Assembly (NCBI RefSeq): GCF_032911445.1
Contig: NZ_JAWJEJ010000002.1
Span: 620,001 to 684,000 of the forward strand
Reading direction: 5' to 3'
Origin: Sphingomonas sp. HF-S4
GTDB taxonomy: Bacteria; Pseudomonadota; Alphaproteobacteria; Sphingomonadales; Sphingomonadaceae
Length of the DNA stretch: 64,000 bases
The notes below the pieces were generated by a model. The model was not told the origin of the DNA. It did no database searches and saw nothing but the letters and a program-made list of their open reading frames with translations. This document shows positions 25,893 through 34,988 of the stretch, in pieces. Positions within the stretch are counted from its first letter, which is position 1. Each line of letters begins with the position of its first letter. A program made the translations under genes and the position numbers.

Positions 25893-26752
25893 TGCGTGCG
25901 CGAGGGCTGCCGCTTGCGGCCCTCGCTGCTTTTCTCTCCTTTCCCGCTGCGGCGCAGACCGCGGCGTCTGCCGATACTTCGAAGGTCGATGCGCCGCTCG
26001 GCGTTCCGCGCGGCTATGTCCGGGTGTGGGGCGACGAGTTCGACCAGCCGGGCGCACCCGATCCGAAGAAATGGGCCTATGACACCAGCCGCAACAAGGA
26101 GGGCTGGTATAATAACGAGCTGCAATATTACGCCGAACGGCCGGAGAATGTCCGCGTCGAGGGCGGCCGGCTGATCCTCGAGGCGCGCCGCGAGCGGCTC
26201 GAGGCGCGCGCCGATTTCGGCGGGCAGGACTATGCCTCGGGCAAGCTGGTCACCAAGGGGCTGGCCGAATGGACCGGCGGGTTCATCGAGGTCCGCGCCA
26301 AGCTTCCCTGCGGGCGCGGGATCTGGCCGGCGATCTGGATGCTCGGCACCGACGACGGCGCCGGCTGGCCCGCGCTCGGCGAGATCGACATCATGGAGCA
26401 TGTCGGCTGGGATCCCGGCCGCATCCACGGCACGATCCACACCAAGGCATATAACCACGCGATCGGCACCCAGAAGGGCGCCAATGTGGTGATGGCCGAC
26501 GCGTGCAAGGCGTTCCACACCTATCAGCTCGACTGGAACCAGGACCGGCTGCTGATCGGTATCGACGGCCGCGCGCGCATGCGCTTCGACAATGACGGCA
26601 AGGGCGATCCCGCCACCTGGCCTTTCGCCAAGCCGCAATATCTGATCCTCAACGTCGCGGTCGGCGGCTGGGGCGGGCAGAAGGGCGTGGATCCCGCGGC
26701 ATTTCCGGCGCGGATGGAAGTCGACTATGTGCGGGTCTGGCAGCGCCGCTAG
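25892..26752 (+). CDS. Secreted glycoside hydrolase family 16 protein
   Basis: A 286-residue protein with a signal peptide (hydrophobic LAALAAFLSFPAAAQ, cleavage near residue 23) and one GH16 beta-jelly-roll domain. The catalytic motif is GEIDIMEHVGW (E-x-D-x-x-E). YNNELQYYAERPENVRVEGG, GIWPAIWMLG and the C-terminal WGGQKGVDPAAFPARMEVDY are typical of laminarinase/beta-1,3-glucanase-like members. The product probably hydrolyses a beta-glucan outside the inner membrane. The ATG at 25892 overlaps the infC stop, an odd partnership. The stop shares the palindrome CTAG with the stop of the convergent acetyltransferase gene. Confidence 0.93.
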   Translation: MRARGLPLAALAAFLSFPAAAQTAASADTSKVDAPLGVPRGYVRVWGDEFDQPGAPDPKKWAYDTSRNKEGWYNNELQYYAERPENVRVEGGRLILEARRERLEARADFGGQDYASGKLVTKGLAEWTGGFIEVRAKLPCGRGIWPAIWMLGTDDGAGWPALGEIDIMEHVGWDPGRIHGTIHTKAYNHAIGTQKGANVVMADACKAFHTYQLDWNQDRLLIGIDGRARMRFDNDGKGDPATWPFAKPQYLILNVAVGGWGGQKGVDPAAFPARMEVDYVRVWQRR

Positions 26753-27195
26753 CGGCGTGCGCCGACATATTTGAGGTGCACCAGCGGATAGGGCCGTCCC
26801 TGCGGGTCGGTTTCCGATCGTCCGGTCCGCACGAAGCCGCGCGCCTCGTAGAAGGGCAGGGCGTTGCTCGCCTGCTCGCTGGCATCGACCACCGCGTCCG
26901 GCGCGAGCGTCAGCGCGTGGCGCAGCAGCGCGGTTCCCACGCCGCGGCCGTGCACCGCCGGATCGACGAACAGCGCGTCGATCATCGCGCCGTCCATCAC
27001 GAGGAACCCTAGCGCCCGGTCGGCCTCGTCCACCGCCAGCCATAGTTCGGCCTGGGGCAGGAAATCCCTGGCGACCATCGCGTCGATCTCCGCCCGGTCT
27101 TCGGGCGTCAGGAAGCCATGCGTGGCATCCACCGCATCGCGCCATATTTCGAGCGCGCGGGGTACGTCGGTCGCCCGACCGTTGCGGATTTGCAT
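26749..27195 (-). CDS. GNAT family N-acetyltransferase
   Basis: A 148-residue acetyltransferase. The acetyl-CoA motif is DALFVDPAVHGRGVGTALLR, followed by NALPFYEARGFVRTGRSETD. The N-terminal IRNGRATDVPRALEIWRDAV is like YjaB/PhnO-group proteins. Start: ATG 27195 has GGAGG five bases upstream; GTG 27198 is possible but too close to it. The substrate is unknown. It is a single gene, convergent with GH16. Confidence 0.88.
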   Translation of the reverse strand: MQIRNGRATDVPRALEIWRDAVDATHGFLTPEDRAEIDAMVARDFLPQAELWLAVDEADRALGFLVMDGAMIDALFVDPAVHGRGVGTALLRHALTLAPDAVVDASEQASNALPFYEARGFVRTGRSETDPQGRPYPLVHLKYVGARR

Positions 27196-27347
27196 CACTT
27201 CCTCCCTTGCTGCATCGCAGCAACACTTCGTTACACACGCGCCAAATTCTTTCGATAGCCTTCAACGCGTCGGAACCAGAGCCCCGCCCGTCCAGAGGCA
27301 GCCTGTCCGGCCCGCAGGGGACCACCACCCAACCAAGGGGGAGTCCC

Positions 27348-28187
27348 ATGAAAGCACGTATTGCACTCGCGTTCCTGCTCTGCTCGGCCACGCCTGCCTT
27401 CGCGCAGGACGAGGAGCCGCCCAAGCCGATCACCGTTTCCGGCAGCGTTGCGCTCGTTTCAGACTATCGCTTCCGCGGCGTTTCGCAGACCGACGAGGAA
27501 CTCGCCGTCCAGGGCGGCGTCACAATTGCCCATGAAAGCGGCTTCTATGTCGGCACCTGGGCGTCGAACCTCGCCGGCTGGGGCACGTTCGGCGGCTCGA
27601 ACACCGAGCTCGACATCTATGGCGGGTTCAAGCTGCCCGTAGGCGGCGGCACGCTCGACGTGGGCGTGACCTGGTACATGTATCCCGGCGGCGCCGACAT
27701 CACCGACTTTGCCGAGCCATACGTCAAGCTGAGCGGCACCCTGGGTCCGGTCAGCCTACTGGCCGGCGTCGCCTATGCGCCGGCGCAGGAAGCGCTGGGC
27801 CAATGGTATCTCAGCGGCGCCGATGCGGCGGCGGGGGTCTATAACGATCCCGGCGACAAGGAAGACAATCTGTATCTTTGGGGCGACATCAGCTCGGCGA
27901 TCCCCAACACGCCGGTGACGCTCAAGGGCCATCTCGGCTATTCGGACGGCAATGCGGGTCTTGGCCCGAACGGCACCAGCATCGCGCCGACCGGCAAATA
28001 TTGGGACTGGATGCTCGGCGCCGACCTCGCGATCGCCGGCACGCCGCTGACGCTCGGCGTCGCCTATACCGACACCGACATCAGCGACGCCGATGCGGCG
28101 TACCTGCTGCCCAACTTCTCGTCGACCAAGGACGGGTCGAGCATCTCGGGCAGCCAGGTCGTGTTCTCGCTGAGCGCGGCGTTCTGA
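27348..28187 (+). CDS. TorF family putative porin
   Basis: A 279-residue outer-membrane protein. It has a signal peptide (ARIALAFLLCSATPAFA, cleavage near residue 19) and an amphipathic beta-strand chain starting ITVSGSVALVSDYRFRGVSQ, the hallmark of the Gcw_chp/TorF family. It ends in Phe (VVFSLSAAF), consistent with BAM-dependent insertion. The function is presumed to be a channel and the solute is unknown. ATG 27348 follows AAGGGGGAG. The upstream 150 bases contain a TTGCTGC...GCAGCAA hairpin that could be regulatory. Confidence 0.85.
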   Translation: MKARIALAFLLCSATPAFAQDEEPPKPITVSGSVALVSDYRFRGVSQTDEELAVQGGVTIAHESGFYVGTWASNLAGWGTFGGSNTELDIYGGFKLPVGGGTLDVGVTWYMYPGGADITDFAEPYVKLSGTLGPVSLLAGVAYAPAQEALGQWYLSGADAAAGVYNDPGDKEDNLYLWGDISSAIPNTPVTLKGHLGYSDGNAGLGPNGTSIAPTGKYWDWMLGADLAIAGTPLTLGVAYTDTDISDADAAYLLPNFSSTKDGSSISGSQVVFSLSAAF

Positions 28188-28197
28188 GACTGTATCT

Positions 28198-28346
28198 CCC
28201 CTCCCTGCGTGCAGGGAGGGGCAGGGGGGTGGGTGCGCGCGTCTGCGCGCCCAAAAAAGACTCTGTGCCAAGAACCAAAGCGCCGACGTGGCATCGAGCC
28301 ACGTCGGCGCTAAACCCACCCCTAACCCCCCCCGTTCAGGGAGGGG
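28198..28346. repeat. 149-bp palindromic intergenic repeat, copy B
   Basis: It fills the gap between the convergent torF-like and thrS genes. It has the same length and outer CCCCTCCC...GGGAGGGG ends as the element at 7278-7426, in opposite orientation. The central hairpin here is a perfect 13-bp stem (GCGCCGACGTGGC) with loop ATCGA. In copy A the same loop is closed by a different but still self-complementary stem. Confidence 0.75.
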
Positions 28347-28353
28347 AATTGCC

Positions 28354-30354
28354 TCACCGCAGATACGGCGCCGTCGCCTCCTCGCGCCGCTTCGCCACCA
28401 CCTCGTCGAGCCCGAGCATCTGCTGCCCCTGGCTGCCGAGTACGCGCAGCGCCACGGTGCCTTCCTCGGCCTCGCGCTTGCCGACCACGAGCAGGTTCGG
28501 GACCTTCGCCACCGAATGCTCGCGCACCTTGTAGTTGATCTTCTCGTTGCGCAGGTCGGTCTCGACGCGGATCCCCGCCGCGCGCAGCTTGTCGGCCACC
28601 TGCACGGCATAGTCGTCGGCATCCGACACGATCGTCGCGACCACGGCCTGGGTCGGCGCGAGCCACACCGGCAGCTTGCCGGCGAAATGCTCGATCAGGA
28701 TGCCGATGAAGCGCTCGTACGATCCGAAGATCGCGCGGTGGAGCATCACCGGCCGGTGCCGCTCGCCATCCTCGCCGACATAGCTCGCGTCGAGCCGCTC
28801 GGGCAGCACCCGGTCCGACTGGATCGTGCCGACCTGCCAGGTCCGCCCGATCGCGTCGGTCAAATGCCACTCCAGCTTGGGCGCATAGAAGGCGCCTTCG
28901 CCGGGCAGCTCTTCCCAGCCATATTCCTCGGTCGCCATCCCGGCGCGGACCACCGCGTCGCGCAGCTCGGCCTCGGCCTGGTCCCACATCGCCTCGGTGC
29001 CGAAGCGATTGTCGGGGCGCAGCGCCAGCTTGATCGAATATTTGAAGCCGAAGTCCTTGTAGATGCGGTCGGCCAGCCGGCAGAACGCCTGGACCTCGTC
29101 GACGATCTGGTCCTCGCGGCAGAAGATGTGTGCATCGTCCTGGGTGAATTGGCGCACGCGCATCAGCCCGTGCAGCGCGCCGTGCGGCTCGTTGCGGTGG
29201 CAGCAGCCGTTCTCGTAGAGGCGCAGCGGCAGGTCGCGATACGATTTGATCCCCTGCTTGAAGATCAGGATGTGCGCCGGGCAGTTCATCGGCTTGAGCG
29301 CCATCCACTGCGCATCGTTGGAGACGATCGGGCCCTCGTCCTCGACGTTGGGCACTTCGTCGGGGATGACGAACATGTTCTCGCGATACTTGCCCCAATG
29401 GCCGGACTGCTCCCATTGGCGGGCGTCCATCACCTGCGGGGTCTTCACTTCCTGATAGCCGGCGGCGTCGATCGCACGGCGCATATAGGCTTCGAGCCCG
29501 CGCCAGATCGTGAAGCCATGCGGGTGCCAGAACACCGATCCGTGCGCTTCCTGCTGGAGGTGGAACAGGTCCATCTCCTGGCCCAGCTTGCGGTGGTCGC
29601 GCTTGGCCGCCTCTTCGAGCCGCATCATATGCTCGTCGAGCTGCTTCTTGTTGAGCCAGCCGGTGCCGTAGATACGGCTGAGCATCGCGTTCTTCTGGTC
29701 GCCGCGCCAATAGGCACCCGAGACGCGCGTCAGCTTGAACGCATTGGGATCGACCTTGCCGGTCGAGGCGAGATGCGGCCCGCGGCACATGTCGAGCCAC
29801 GCGTCTTCGCCCTTGCCGGCGCGGTACACGGTCAGTTCCTCGCCCTCGGGCAGTTCGGCGGCCCATTCGGCCTTGAAGCTCTCGCCTTCCTTCTGCCAGC
29901 GCGCGATCAGGTCGGCGCGGCTCCAGACTTCGCGGATCAGCGGCTCGTCCGCCGCGATGATCTTACGCATCTCGGCCTCGATCGCGGGCAGGTCCTCCTC
30001 GGTGAAGGGCCGGTCCTTGGGCGCGAAGTCGTAATAGAAGCCGTCGTCGGTCGACGGGCCGAAGGTGATCTGCGTGCCGGGGAACAGCTTCTGCACTGCT
30101 TCGGCCAGGATATGCGCAAAGTCGTGCCGCGCCAGTTCGAGCGCGTCGGCCTCGTTCTTGGCAGTGACCAAAGCGAGCTGCGAATCGCCCTCGAACGGCC
30201 GGCCGATGTCGCGCAGCTCGCCGTCGACGCGCGCGGCGATCGCCGCCTTGGCGAGGCCGGGACCGATCGCCGCGGCGATGTCCGCCGGGGTAGTCCCCGG
30301 GGCTACCTCGCGGACGGAACCGTCGGGCAGCGTAATGCGGAACATCTCGGACAC
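28354..30354 (-). CDS. thrS: Threonine--tRNA ligase
   Basis: A 666-residue class II synthetase that charges tRNA-Thr. It has an N-terminal TGS domain ([20 protein letters not shown]), an editing domain ([20 protein letters not shown]), catalytic-core motifs 2 and 3 ([35 protein letters not shown] at the start of the anticodon domain) and zinc-site residues in [11 protein letters not shown]. The start is GTG 30354 (MSEMFRIT); ATG 30345 is an alternative. Neither has a strong ribosome-binding site. No T-box or operator-like tRNA mimic was recognised upstream. Confidence 0.97.
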   Translation of the reverse strand: MSEMFRITLPDGSVREVAPGTTPADIAAAIGPGLAKAAIAARVDGELRDIGRPFEGDSQLALVTAKNEADALELARHDFAHILAEAVQKLFPGTQITFGPSTDDGFYYDFAPKDRPFTEEDLPAIEAEMRKIIAADEPLIREVWSRADLIARWQKEGESFKAEWAAELPEGEELTVYRAGKGEDAWLDMCRGPHLASTGKVDPNAFKLTRVSGAYWRGDQKNAMLSRIYGTGWLNKKQLDEHMMRLEEAAKRDHRKLGQEMDLFHLQQEAHGSVFWHPHGFTIWRGLEAYMRRAIDAAGYQEVKTPQVMDARQWEQSGHWGKYRENMFVIPDEVPNVEDEGPIVSNDAQWMALKPMNCPAHILIFKQGIKSYRDLPLRLYENGCCHRNEPHGALHGLMRVRQFTQDDAHIFCREDQIVDEVQAFCRLADRIYKDFGFKYSIKLALRPDNRFGTEAMWDQAEAELRDAVVRAGMATEEYGWEELPGEGAFYAPKLEWHLTDAIGRTWQVGTIQSDRVLPERLDASYVGEDGERHRPVMLHRAIFGSYERFIGILIEHFAGKLPVWLAPTQAVVATIVSDADDYAVQVADKLRAAGIRVETDLRNEKINYKVREHSVAKVPNLLVVGKREAEEGTVALRVLGSQGQQMLGLDEVVAKRREEATAPYLR

Positions 30355-30499
30355 GGGTGGTGCTTTCTGGAAGAGGGTTCGAAGCGCGGCTTATGCCCGC
30401 GCCCGCGCGATATAGGCAAGGCGTCGCGCAAGCGCAAAACCCGCCAATAGTCCGAGGATTGGACTTGCGCCCCCGCGCGCGATCCGCTTCATCGCTTGC

Positions 30500-31534
30500 A
30501 TGAGGAATCACAACCTGAATCGCCGCCACCTGCTCACCGGCGGCGCGGCGCTGACGATCGCCGCGACGGTCCCTGCCGTCGCTTATGCCAAGGGGACGAA
30601 GGTCGAAAACCCCCTCGTGCTCCAGCGCGCGGACCCGCAGATCCTGCGCCATGACGGCTGGTTCTATCTCACGGGATCGGTCCCCGAATATGACCGTATC
30701 GTCCTGCGCCGCGCGAGGACGATCGCCGGCCTCAAGGACGCGCCCGAGACGGTGCTGTGGCGGCGCCCGGCGAGCGGCCGGATGGCCGGCTATATCTGGG
30801 CGCCCGAGATCCACCATTTCGACGGCGCCTGGCATGTCTATTTCGCCGCCGGGAATGGCGACGACAAGTTCCACATCCGCACCTATGTCCTCCAGGCCAA
30901 GGGCGCCAATCCACTGACCGCCGACTGGTCGCTGCTCGGCCAGCTCGAGACGCCGTGGGACAGCTTCACCCTCGACAGCACGATCTTCGCGCACAAGGGC
31001 GTCCGCTATATCTGCTGGGCGCAGAAGGAGCCGGGGATCGAGACCAACAGCAATCTCTATCTCGCGCCCTTGAAGACCCCGACCACGCTCGCCGCGCCGC
31101 CCGCGCGGCTGACCGTCCCGACGCTCGACTGGGAAGTGCAGGGCTACAAGGTCGCCGAAGGGCCGGCGCTGCTCGCGCGGGGCGGCAAGCTGTTCCTCAC
31201 CTATTCGGCGAGCGCCACCGACGCGCGTTATTGCATGGGCATGCTCACCGCCGACGCGAATGCCGACATCATGGACCCGGCATCCTGGACCAAGTCGCCC
31301 GTCCCGGTGTTCGCCACCTCGGAAGCCAACCAGGTGTTCGGCCCGGGGCACAACAGCTTCGTCGTGGACGAAAAGGGCCGCGACCTGCTCGTCTATCACG
31401 GCCGCGACTATCGCGAGATCAAGGGCAACCCGCTGTTCGATCCCAACCGCCATGCGCGGGTGCAGGTAGTGAAGTATCGCAAGGATGGCACGCCGGACTT
31501 CGGCGTGCCGGTGAAGAACGGAGTGTTGGCTTAG
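30500..31534 (+). CDS. Glycoside hydrolase family 43 protein
   Basis: A 344-residue protein with a Tat-like signal (LNRRHLLTGGAALTIAATVP, cleavage near residue 30) and a GH43 five-bladed propeller. The three acidic catalytic positions are seen as Asp in LQRADPQILRHDGWFYLTGS, Asp in FTLDSTIFAHKG and Glu in KVAEGPALLARGGKLFLTYS. It probably acts on arabinan or xylan side chains (alpha-L-arabinofuranosidase/beta-xylosidase type). No transporter or other pectin/xylan gene is adjacent. Spacing to the flanking genes indicates a single transcription unit. Confidence 0.92.
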   Translation: MRNHNLNRRHLLTGGAALTIAATVPAVAYAKGTKVENPLVLQRADPQILRHDGWFYLTGSVPEYDRIVLRRARTIAGLKDAPETVLWRRPASGRMAGYIWAPEIHHFDGAWHVYFAAGNGDDKFHIRTYVLQAKGANPLTADWSLLGQLETPWDSFTLDSTIFAHKGVRYICWAQKEPGIETNSNLYLAPLKTPTTLAAPPARLTVPTLDWEVQGYKVAEGPALLARGGKLFLTYSASATDARYCMGMLTADANADIMDPASWTKSPVPVFATSEANQVFGPGHNSFVVDEKGRDLLVYHGRDYREIKGNPLFDPNRHARVQVVKYRKDGTPDFGVPVKNGVLA

Positions 31535-31724
31535 CTTGCATCGCCCTCTCCTGTTCGAAACGAACGGTGTGGGCTTGCAATGTAGGATTTCGCCTGCTTG
31601 GCTGGCGCGGCTTCCCCGCTCTTTGACGTCGTCAGACCCTCAAGCACCGACCAAAGCAATAAACGAACTATCCTGCGCAATTTTCGGAATGAAAAAATGC
31701 GCAAAGTGCGAAGTTAGGCGGGCC

Positions 31725-32543
31725 TCAGGCCACGCCGAACGGCACGACTCGGTTCAGATCGACATGCCCGATCTCGGCGCGGCCGAGATACGGCACCTTC
31801 ATCTCGCGGCACCAGCGGACGATGATCTGCTCGAGCGTCTCGCCGAAATCGTTGCCGTTGTCGGTGATCGACGTGACGGCGCCCAACCGAACCCCGGCGA
31901 TGCCCTTGAGCTGGGTGGCGTGCGCCATCTGGAACAGCATGCGGTCGATCCGATACAGCGGCTCGTCGACTTCCTCGATCATCAGCACATGGTCGGTAAG
32001 GTCGGGCAGCCACGGCGTGCCGATCATCGCCGCCAGGATCGCGAGGTTGAACGCGGCGGCGGGGCGCCCGTCGGCCAGGCTCGGCTCGAGCGCGCGACGA
32101 TCCTTGTCGATCAGCCAGCCGAGTGCCCAGCCCGCGGCCTCGCCGGTGTCGTTCTTGCCGATGCTGCTCGCCATCGAGGCGTGGATCGGCCGGCCGATCC
32201 GCCGGGCATAGAGCGCGCCCAGCATAAACCCCATGTCGGAAAAGCCCAGATACGCCTTGCGCCCCGCCGCGGCGTTGAGCTGGGGCATCACTCTGTCGAG
32301 AATACGGTTCGAGCCATAGCCCCCGCGCGCGAACCAGATCGCGTCGAAGGCGGGATCGTTGGCGAATTCGAGGAAGGCCGCGGCGCGCTGTTCGTCCGTG
32401 CCGGCGAAATGCCCCGCCTCGTAATAGCATTGCTCGTGGAACACGATGTCGTGACCCGGATAGGTCAGCGCCATGAACGCCGCCATCCGCAGCGAGGATT
32501 CCCTGCTGACGGGCCGTGCCGGTGCTACCACTCCGATGCGCAT
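31725..32543 (-). CDS. ldcA: LD-carboxypeptidase (peptidase S66)
   Basis: A 272-residue S66 peptidase, which removes the terminal D-Ala from the murein tetrapeptide during peptidoglycan recycling. The nucleophile Ser lies in AYLGFSDMGFM, Glu in LMIEEVDEPLYRID and His in AEIGHVDLNRVV, the Ser-Glu-His triad of the family. The N-terminus RIGVVAPARPVS and WFARGGYGSNRIL are also typical. There is no signal peptide, in keeping with a cytoplasmic enzyme. It is divergent from the mpl-like gene, with an intergenic repeat between them. Confidence 0.92.
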   Translation of the reverse strand: MRIGVVAPARPVSRESSLRMAAFMALTYPGHDIVFHEQCYYEAGHFAGTDEQRAAAFLEFANDPAFDAIWFARGGYGSNRILDRVMPQLNAAAGRKAYLGFSDMGFMLGALYARRIGRPIHASMASSIGKNDTGEAAGWALGWLIDKDRRALEPSLADGRPAAAFNLAILAAMIGTPWLPDLTDHVLMIEEVDEPLYRIDRMLFQMAHATQLKGIAGVRLGAVTSITDNGNDFGETLEQIIVRWCREMKVPYLGRAEIGHVDLNRVVPFGVA

Positions 32544-32565
32544 GCAATCCCACCTCTTAACCAGT

Positions 32566-32656
32566 CGTCATGCCGAATTTGTTTCAGCATCCACTGCGCT
32601 GCAAGCGGCGTCGCTGCCGGCGGCACGATGGACCCTGAAACAAGTTCAGGGTGACG
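32566..32656. repeat. REP-like inverted repeat between ldcA and mpl
   Basis: Imperfect inverted arms of about 29 bases: CGTCATGCCGAATTTGTTTC at 32566 pairs with GAAACAAGTTCAGGGTGACG ending at 32656. The spacer is GC-rich. It resembles the small dispersed hairpins common in sphingomonad genomes (CGTCA...CTGAACTTGTTTCAG family). Only one copy was found in this window. Confidence 0.65.
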
Positions 32657-32714
32657 GAAAGGGGCGAGCGCGTCGCTCCTTGCTCCCCCCGACGAAACCG
32701 CCGATAGCCCGCGC

Positions 32715-34112
32715 ATGCAGCACGACAAACCCTATTTCTTCGTCGGCATCGGCGGCTCTGGCATGATGCCGCTGGCGATGATCCTGGCAGGGCAGGGCGC
32801 CACGGTCGCCGGTTCGGATCGCAGCCTCGATGCCGGCCGGCTCCCCGCCAAGTTCGACGACCTCGAGCGCCGCGGCGTCGGCCTGTTTCCCCAGGACGGC
32901 AGCGGGATCGTCTCGCCTGACCAGATCGTCGTCGCCTCGGCGGCGATTGAGGCGAGCGTGCCCGACATGGTCCGCGCCGCCGAACTCGGCAGCCCGCGGA
33001 TGACGCGCGCCGAGCTCAATGCCGCGCTGTTCAACGCCGCACCGCGCTCGATCGGCGTCGCCGGCACCAGCGGCAAGTCGACGGTGACGGGGATGATCGG
33101 CTGGATCCTCCACGCCACCGGCCGCGACCCGACGGTGATGAACGGCGCGGTGATGAAGAACTTCGCGTCGCCCGACGCCCCCTTCGCCAGCGCGCTGGTC
33201 GGGCAGGGCGAGGCCTATGTCAGCGAAGTCGACGAGAGCGACGGATCGATCGCGCTGTATCGCCCGCACGTCGCGGTGCTCAACAATGTCAGCCTCGATC
33301 ACATGCCGATGGCGGAGCTCATCGACTTGTTTGGCGCGTTCATCGCCAAGGCGGGCAAGGCCGTGGTCAATCTCGACAATGGCGAAGGCGCGGCGCTGGC
33401 GATGACGCTCCCCGCCGACCGGCTGGTCACCTTCGCGATCGAGGGGGAGGCCGATCTGGTCGCGAACGATCTCGCGCCGCAACCCTTCGGCATCGATTTC
33501 CAACTTGTCGAACGCGGCGCTCCGCCGGTCGACGTGAAGCTGCAGGTTCCCGGGCGCCACAATGTCTCGAATGCGCTGGCGGCGATCGGCGCAGCGCGCG
33601 CGGCGGGCATACCGCTGCGCGACGCGGTGGGGGCGATCCAGGGCTTTACCGGGCTCAAGCGACGCTTCGAGCTGGTCGGCGAGGCGAACGGCGTCGCCGT
33701 GATCGACGATTTCGGGCACAACCCGGACAAGATCGCCGCCACGCTCGACACGCTCCACGCCTTTCCCGGCCGGCTGCTCCTGCTGTTCCAGCCCCATGGC
33801 TATGGCCCGCTCAAGGTGATGCGCGGCGAGCTGGTCGCGATGTTCGCATCGAAGCTTGGCGCGGACGACGTGCTGGTGCTCCCCGACCCGGTCTATCACG
33901 GCGGCACGGTCACGCGCGAAGTGACCAGTGCCGACATCATCGCGGACATCGCCGCGGCCGGCCGGCGCGCGCTCCACATCGCCGACCGCGCCACCGCCGC
34001 CGCGCATCTCGCCGCGCAGGCCCGCCCCGGCGACCGCATCGTGGTGATGGGCGCGCGCGACGATACGCTAAGCCTGGTCGCGAAAAGCATGCTGGACGAT
34101 CTGCAAACCTAG
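32715..34112 (+). CDS. mpl: Mur ligase family protein, Mpl-like (UDP-MurNAc:tripeptide ligase)
   Basis: A 465-residue Mur ligase. The N-terminal Rossmann segment is [20 protein letters not shown]. The ATP P-loop is [20 protein letters not shown]. The central ligase segment [20 protein letters not shown] and the C-terminal [20 protein letters not shown] follow. MurC and Mpl are hard to separate by eye. The Mpl role, joining recycled L-Ala-gamma-D-Glu-mDAP to UDP-MurNAc, is favoured because it sits beside ldcA and away from any mra/dcw cluster. ATG 32715 is the start. Confidence 0.82.
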   Translation: MQHDKPYFFVGIGGSGMMPLAMILAGQGATVAGSDRSLDAGRLPAKFDDLERRGVGLFPQDGSGIVSPDQIVVASAAIEASVPDMVRAAELGSPRMTRAELNAALFNAAPRSIGVAGTSGKSTVTGMIGWILHATGRDPTVMNGAVMKNFASPDAPFASALVGQGEAYVSEVDESDGSIALYRPHVAVLNNVSLDHMPMAELIDLFGAFIAKAGKAVVNLDNGEGAALAMTLPADRLVTFAIEGEADLVANDLAPQPFGIDFQLVERGAPPVDVKLQVPGRHNVSNALAAIGAARAAGIPLRDAVGAIQGFTGLKRRFELVGEANGVAVIDDFGHNPDKIAATLDTLHAFPGRLLLLFQPHGYGPLKVMRGELVAMFASKLGADDVLVLPDPVYHGGTVTREVTSADIIADIAAAGRRALHIADRATAAAHLAAQARPGDRIVVMGARDDTLSLVAKSMLDDLQT

Positions 34113-34134
34113 CTTTGCATTTTGTCTAGCTAAC

Positions 34135-34163
34135 TTGACATGGTGCGCCGTCTCGGCGTAAAG
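34135..34163 (+). promoter_or_regulatory. Candidate sigma-70 promoter of the membrane protein/XRE/hydrolase operon
   Basis: TTGACA at 34135-34140, with GTAAAG/TAAAGC 17-18 bases later and the first start codon at 34198. The segment TGTCTAGCTAACTTGACA around the -35 box is an imperfect inverted repeat and might be an operator for the XRE protein encoded in the operon. Confidence 0.4.
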
Positions 34164-34197
34164 CTCCCTTTACTAATTGCAAAGGGAGCCAATCATC

Positions 34198-34785
34198 GTG
34201 TCCGATATCGAAGCGAGCCGCGCGCCCCGCATGGGCCTTCCGGTCGTTACGTATGTGCTGAGCCTGCTCGGCAGCATCTTCATCGTGCAGGCCTATCGGC
34301 CAGCGCTGCCGATAACGCTGCTCATCCTCGCCGTGCCGGCCGCGGCGCTGGTCTGGATGATCGTTCAGGGCATCCGCGCGAGGCGCATGCTCGGCGCCGC
34401 GCCCTGCGGCAGCCGCGCCTATGCACGCCGCATCGTTGTCCTCGCGCTGGTTTATGCGGCGCTGCTCATTGCGGCGATCTGGCTCAACCGGCATTACACC
34501 CTGAACGGGCCCGTGGCGGTGATCGTCGCGGTGCTGCCCGCCTTGCCCATGCTCGGGATGATCGTCGCGATGGGCCGGCTGATCCTCGACGAGAAGGACG
34601 AGTATCAGCGCATGCTCCATGTCCGGCAGATGTTGATCGCGACCGGGCTGATGCTGGCAGCATGCAGTATCTGGGGCTTTCTCGAGCAGTTCGAGCAGGT
34701 GCCGCACCTGCCCGCTTATTGGGCGTTCATCGTCTGGTGCGCGGGACTTGGCTTCGGCACGCTGTACAACGAGCACCGGTCATGA
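34198..34785 (+). CDS. Six-helix membrane protein of unknown function
   Basis: A 195-residue integral membrane protein with about six hydrophobic segments (VVTYVLSLLGSIFIVQAY, LLILAVPAAALVWMIV, IVVLALVYAALLIAAIWL, VIVAVLPALPMLGMIVAM, LIATGLMLAACSIWGFL, AYWAFIVWCAGLGFGTLY). A conserved-looking cytoplasmic loop LILDEKDEYQRMLHVRQ lies between helices 4 and 5. Start: GTG 34198 with AAAGGGAG upstream. Its end overlaps the XRE gene (ATGA). Similar membrane protein/small HTH pairs occur widely, but their function is unknown. Confidence 0.8.
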   Translation: MSDIEASRAPRMGLPVVTYVLSLLGSIFIVQAYRPALPITLLILAVPAAALVWMIVQGIRARRMLGAAPCGSRAYARRIVVLALVYAALLIAAIWLNRHYTLNGPVAVIVAVLPALPMLGMIVAMGRLILDEKDEYQRMLHVRQMLIATGLMLAACSIWGFLEQFEQVPHLPAYWAFIVWCAGLGFGTLYNEHRS

Positions 34786-34988
34786 AGAACCGCCTCCGCG
34801 TGCTGCGCGCCGAGCGCGCCTGGAGCCAGCAGGATCTGGCCGCCGCGCTCGAGGTCTCGCGCCAGAGCGTCAATGCGATCGAGACCGGCCGCTACGATCC
34901 CTCGCTGCCGCTCGCGTTCAAGATTGCCGACCTGTTCGGCATGGCGATCGAAGACATCTTCACCAATCCGTCGAAGGAGACCGAATGA
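34782..34988 (+). CDS. Small XRE family transcriptional regulator
   Basis: A 68-residue protein that is just a helix-turn-helix of the Cro/C1 type: LRAERAWSQQDLAAALEVSR is helix 1-2 and QSVNAIETGRYDPSLPLAFK contains the recognition helix. LADLFGMAIEDIF-like sequence closes the fold, as in YozG-like regulators. Both ends overlap its neighbours by four bases (ATGA), so it is translated with the membrane protein and the hydrolase. It probably autoregulates the operon. Confidence 0.88.
   Translation: MKNRLRVLRAERAWSQQDLAAALEVSRQSVNAIETGRYDPSLPLAFKIADLFGMAIEDIFTNPSKETE

Noticed and set aside
28288..30450. 720-residue plus-strand frame opposite thrS
   Set aside because: Shadow of thrS; it also runs across the intergenic repeat, which a real gene would not be expected to do.
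30355..30499. Riboswitch or T-box upstream of thrS
   Set aside because: No T-box or tRNA-like hairpin could be recognised, and T-boxes are not expected in proteobacteria.
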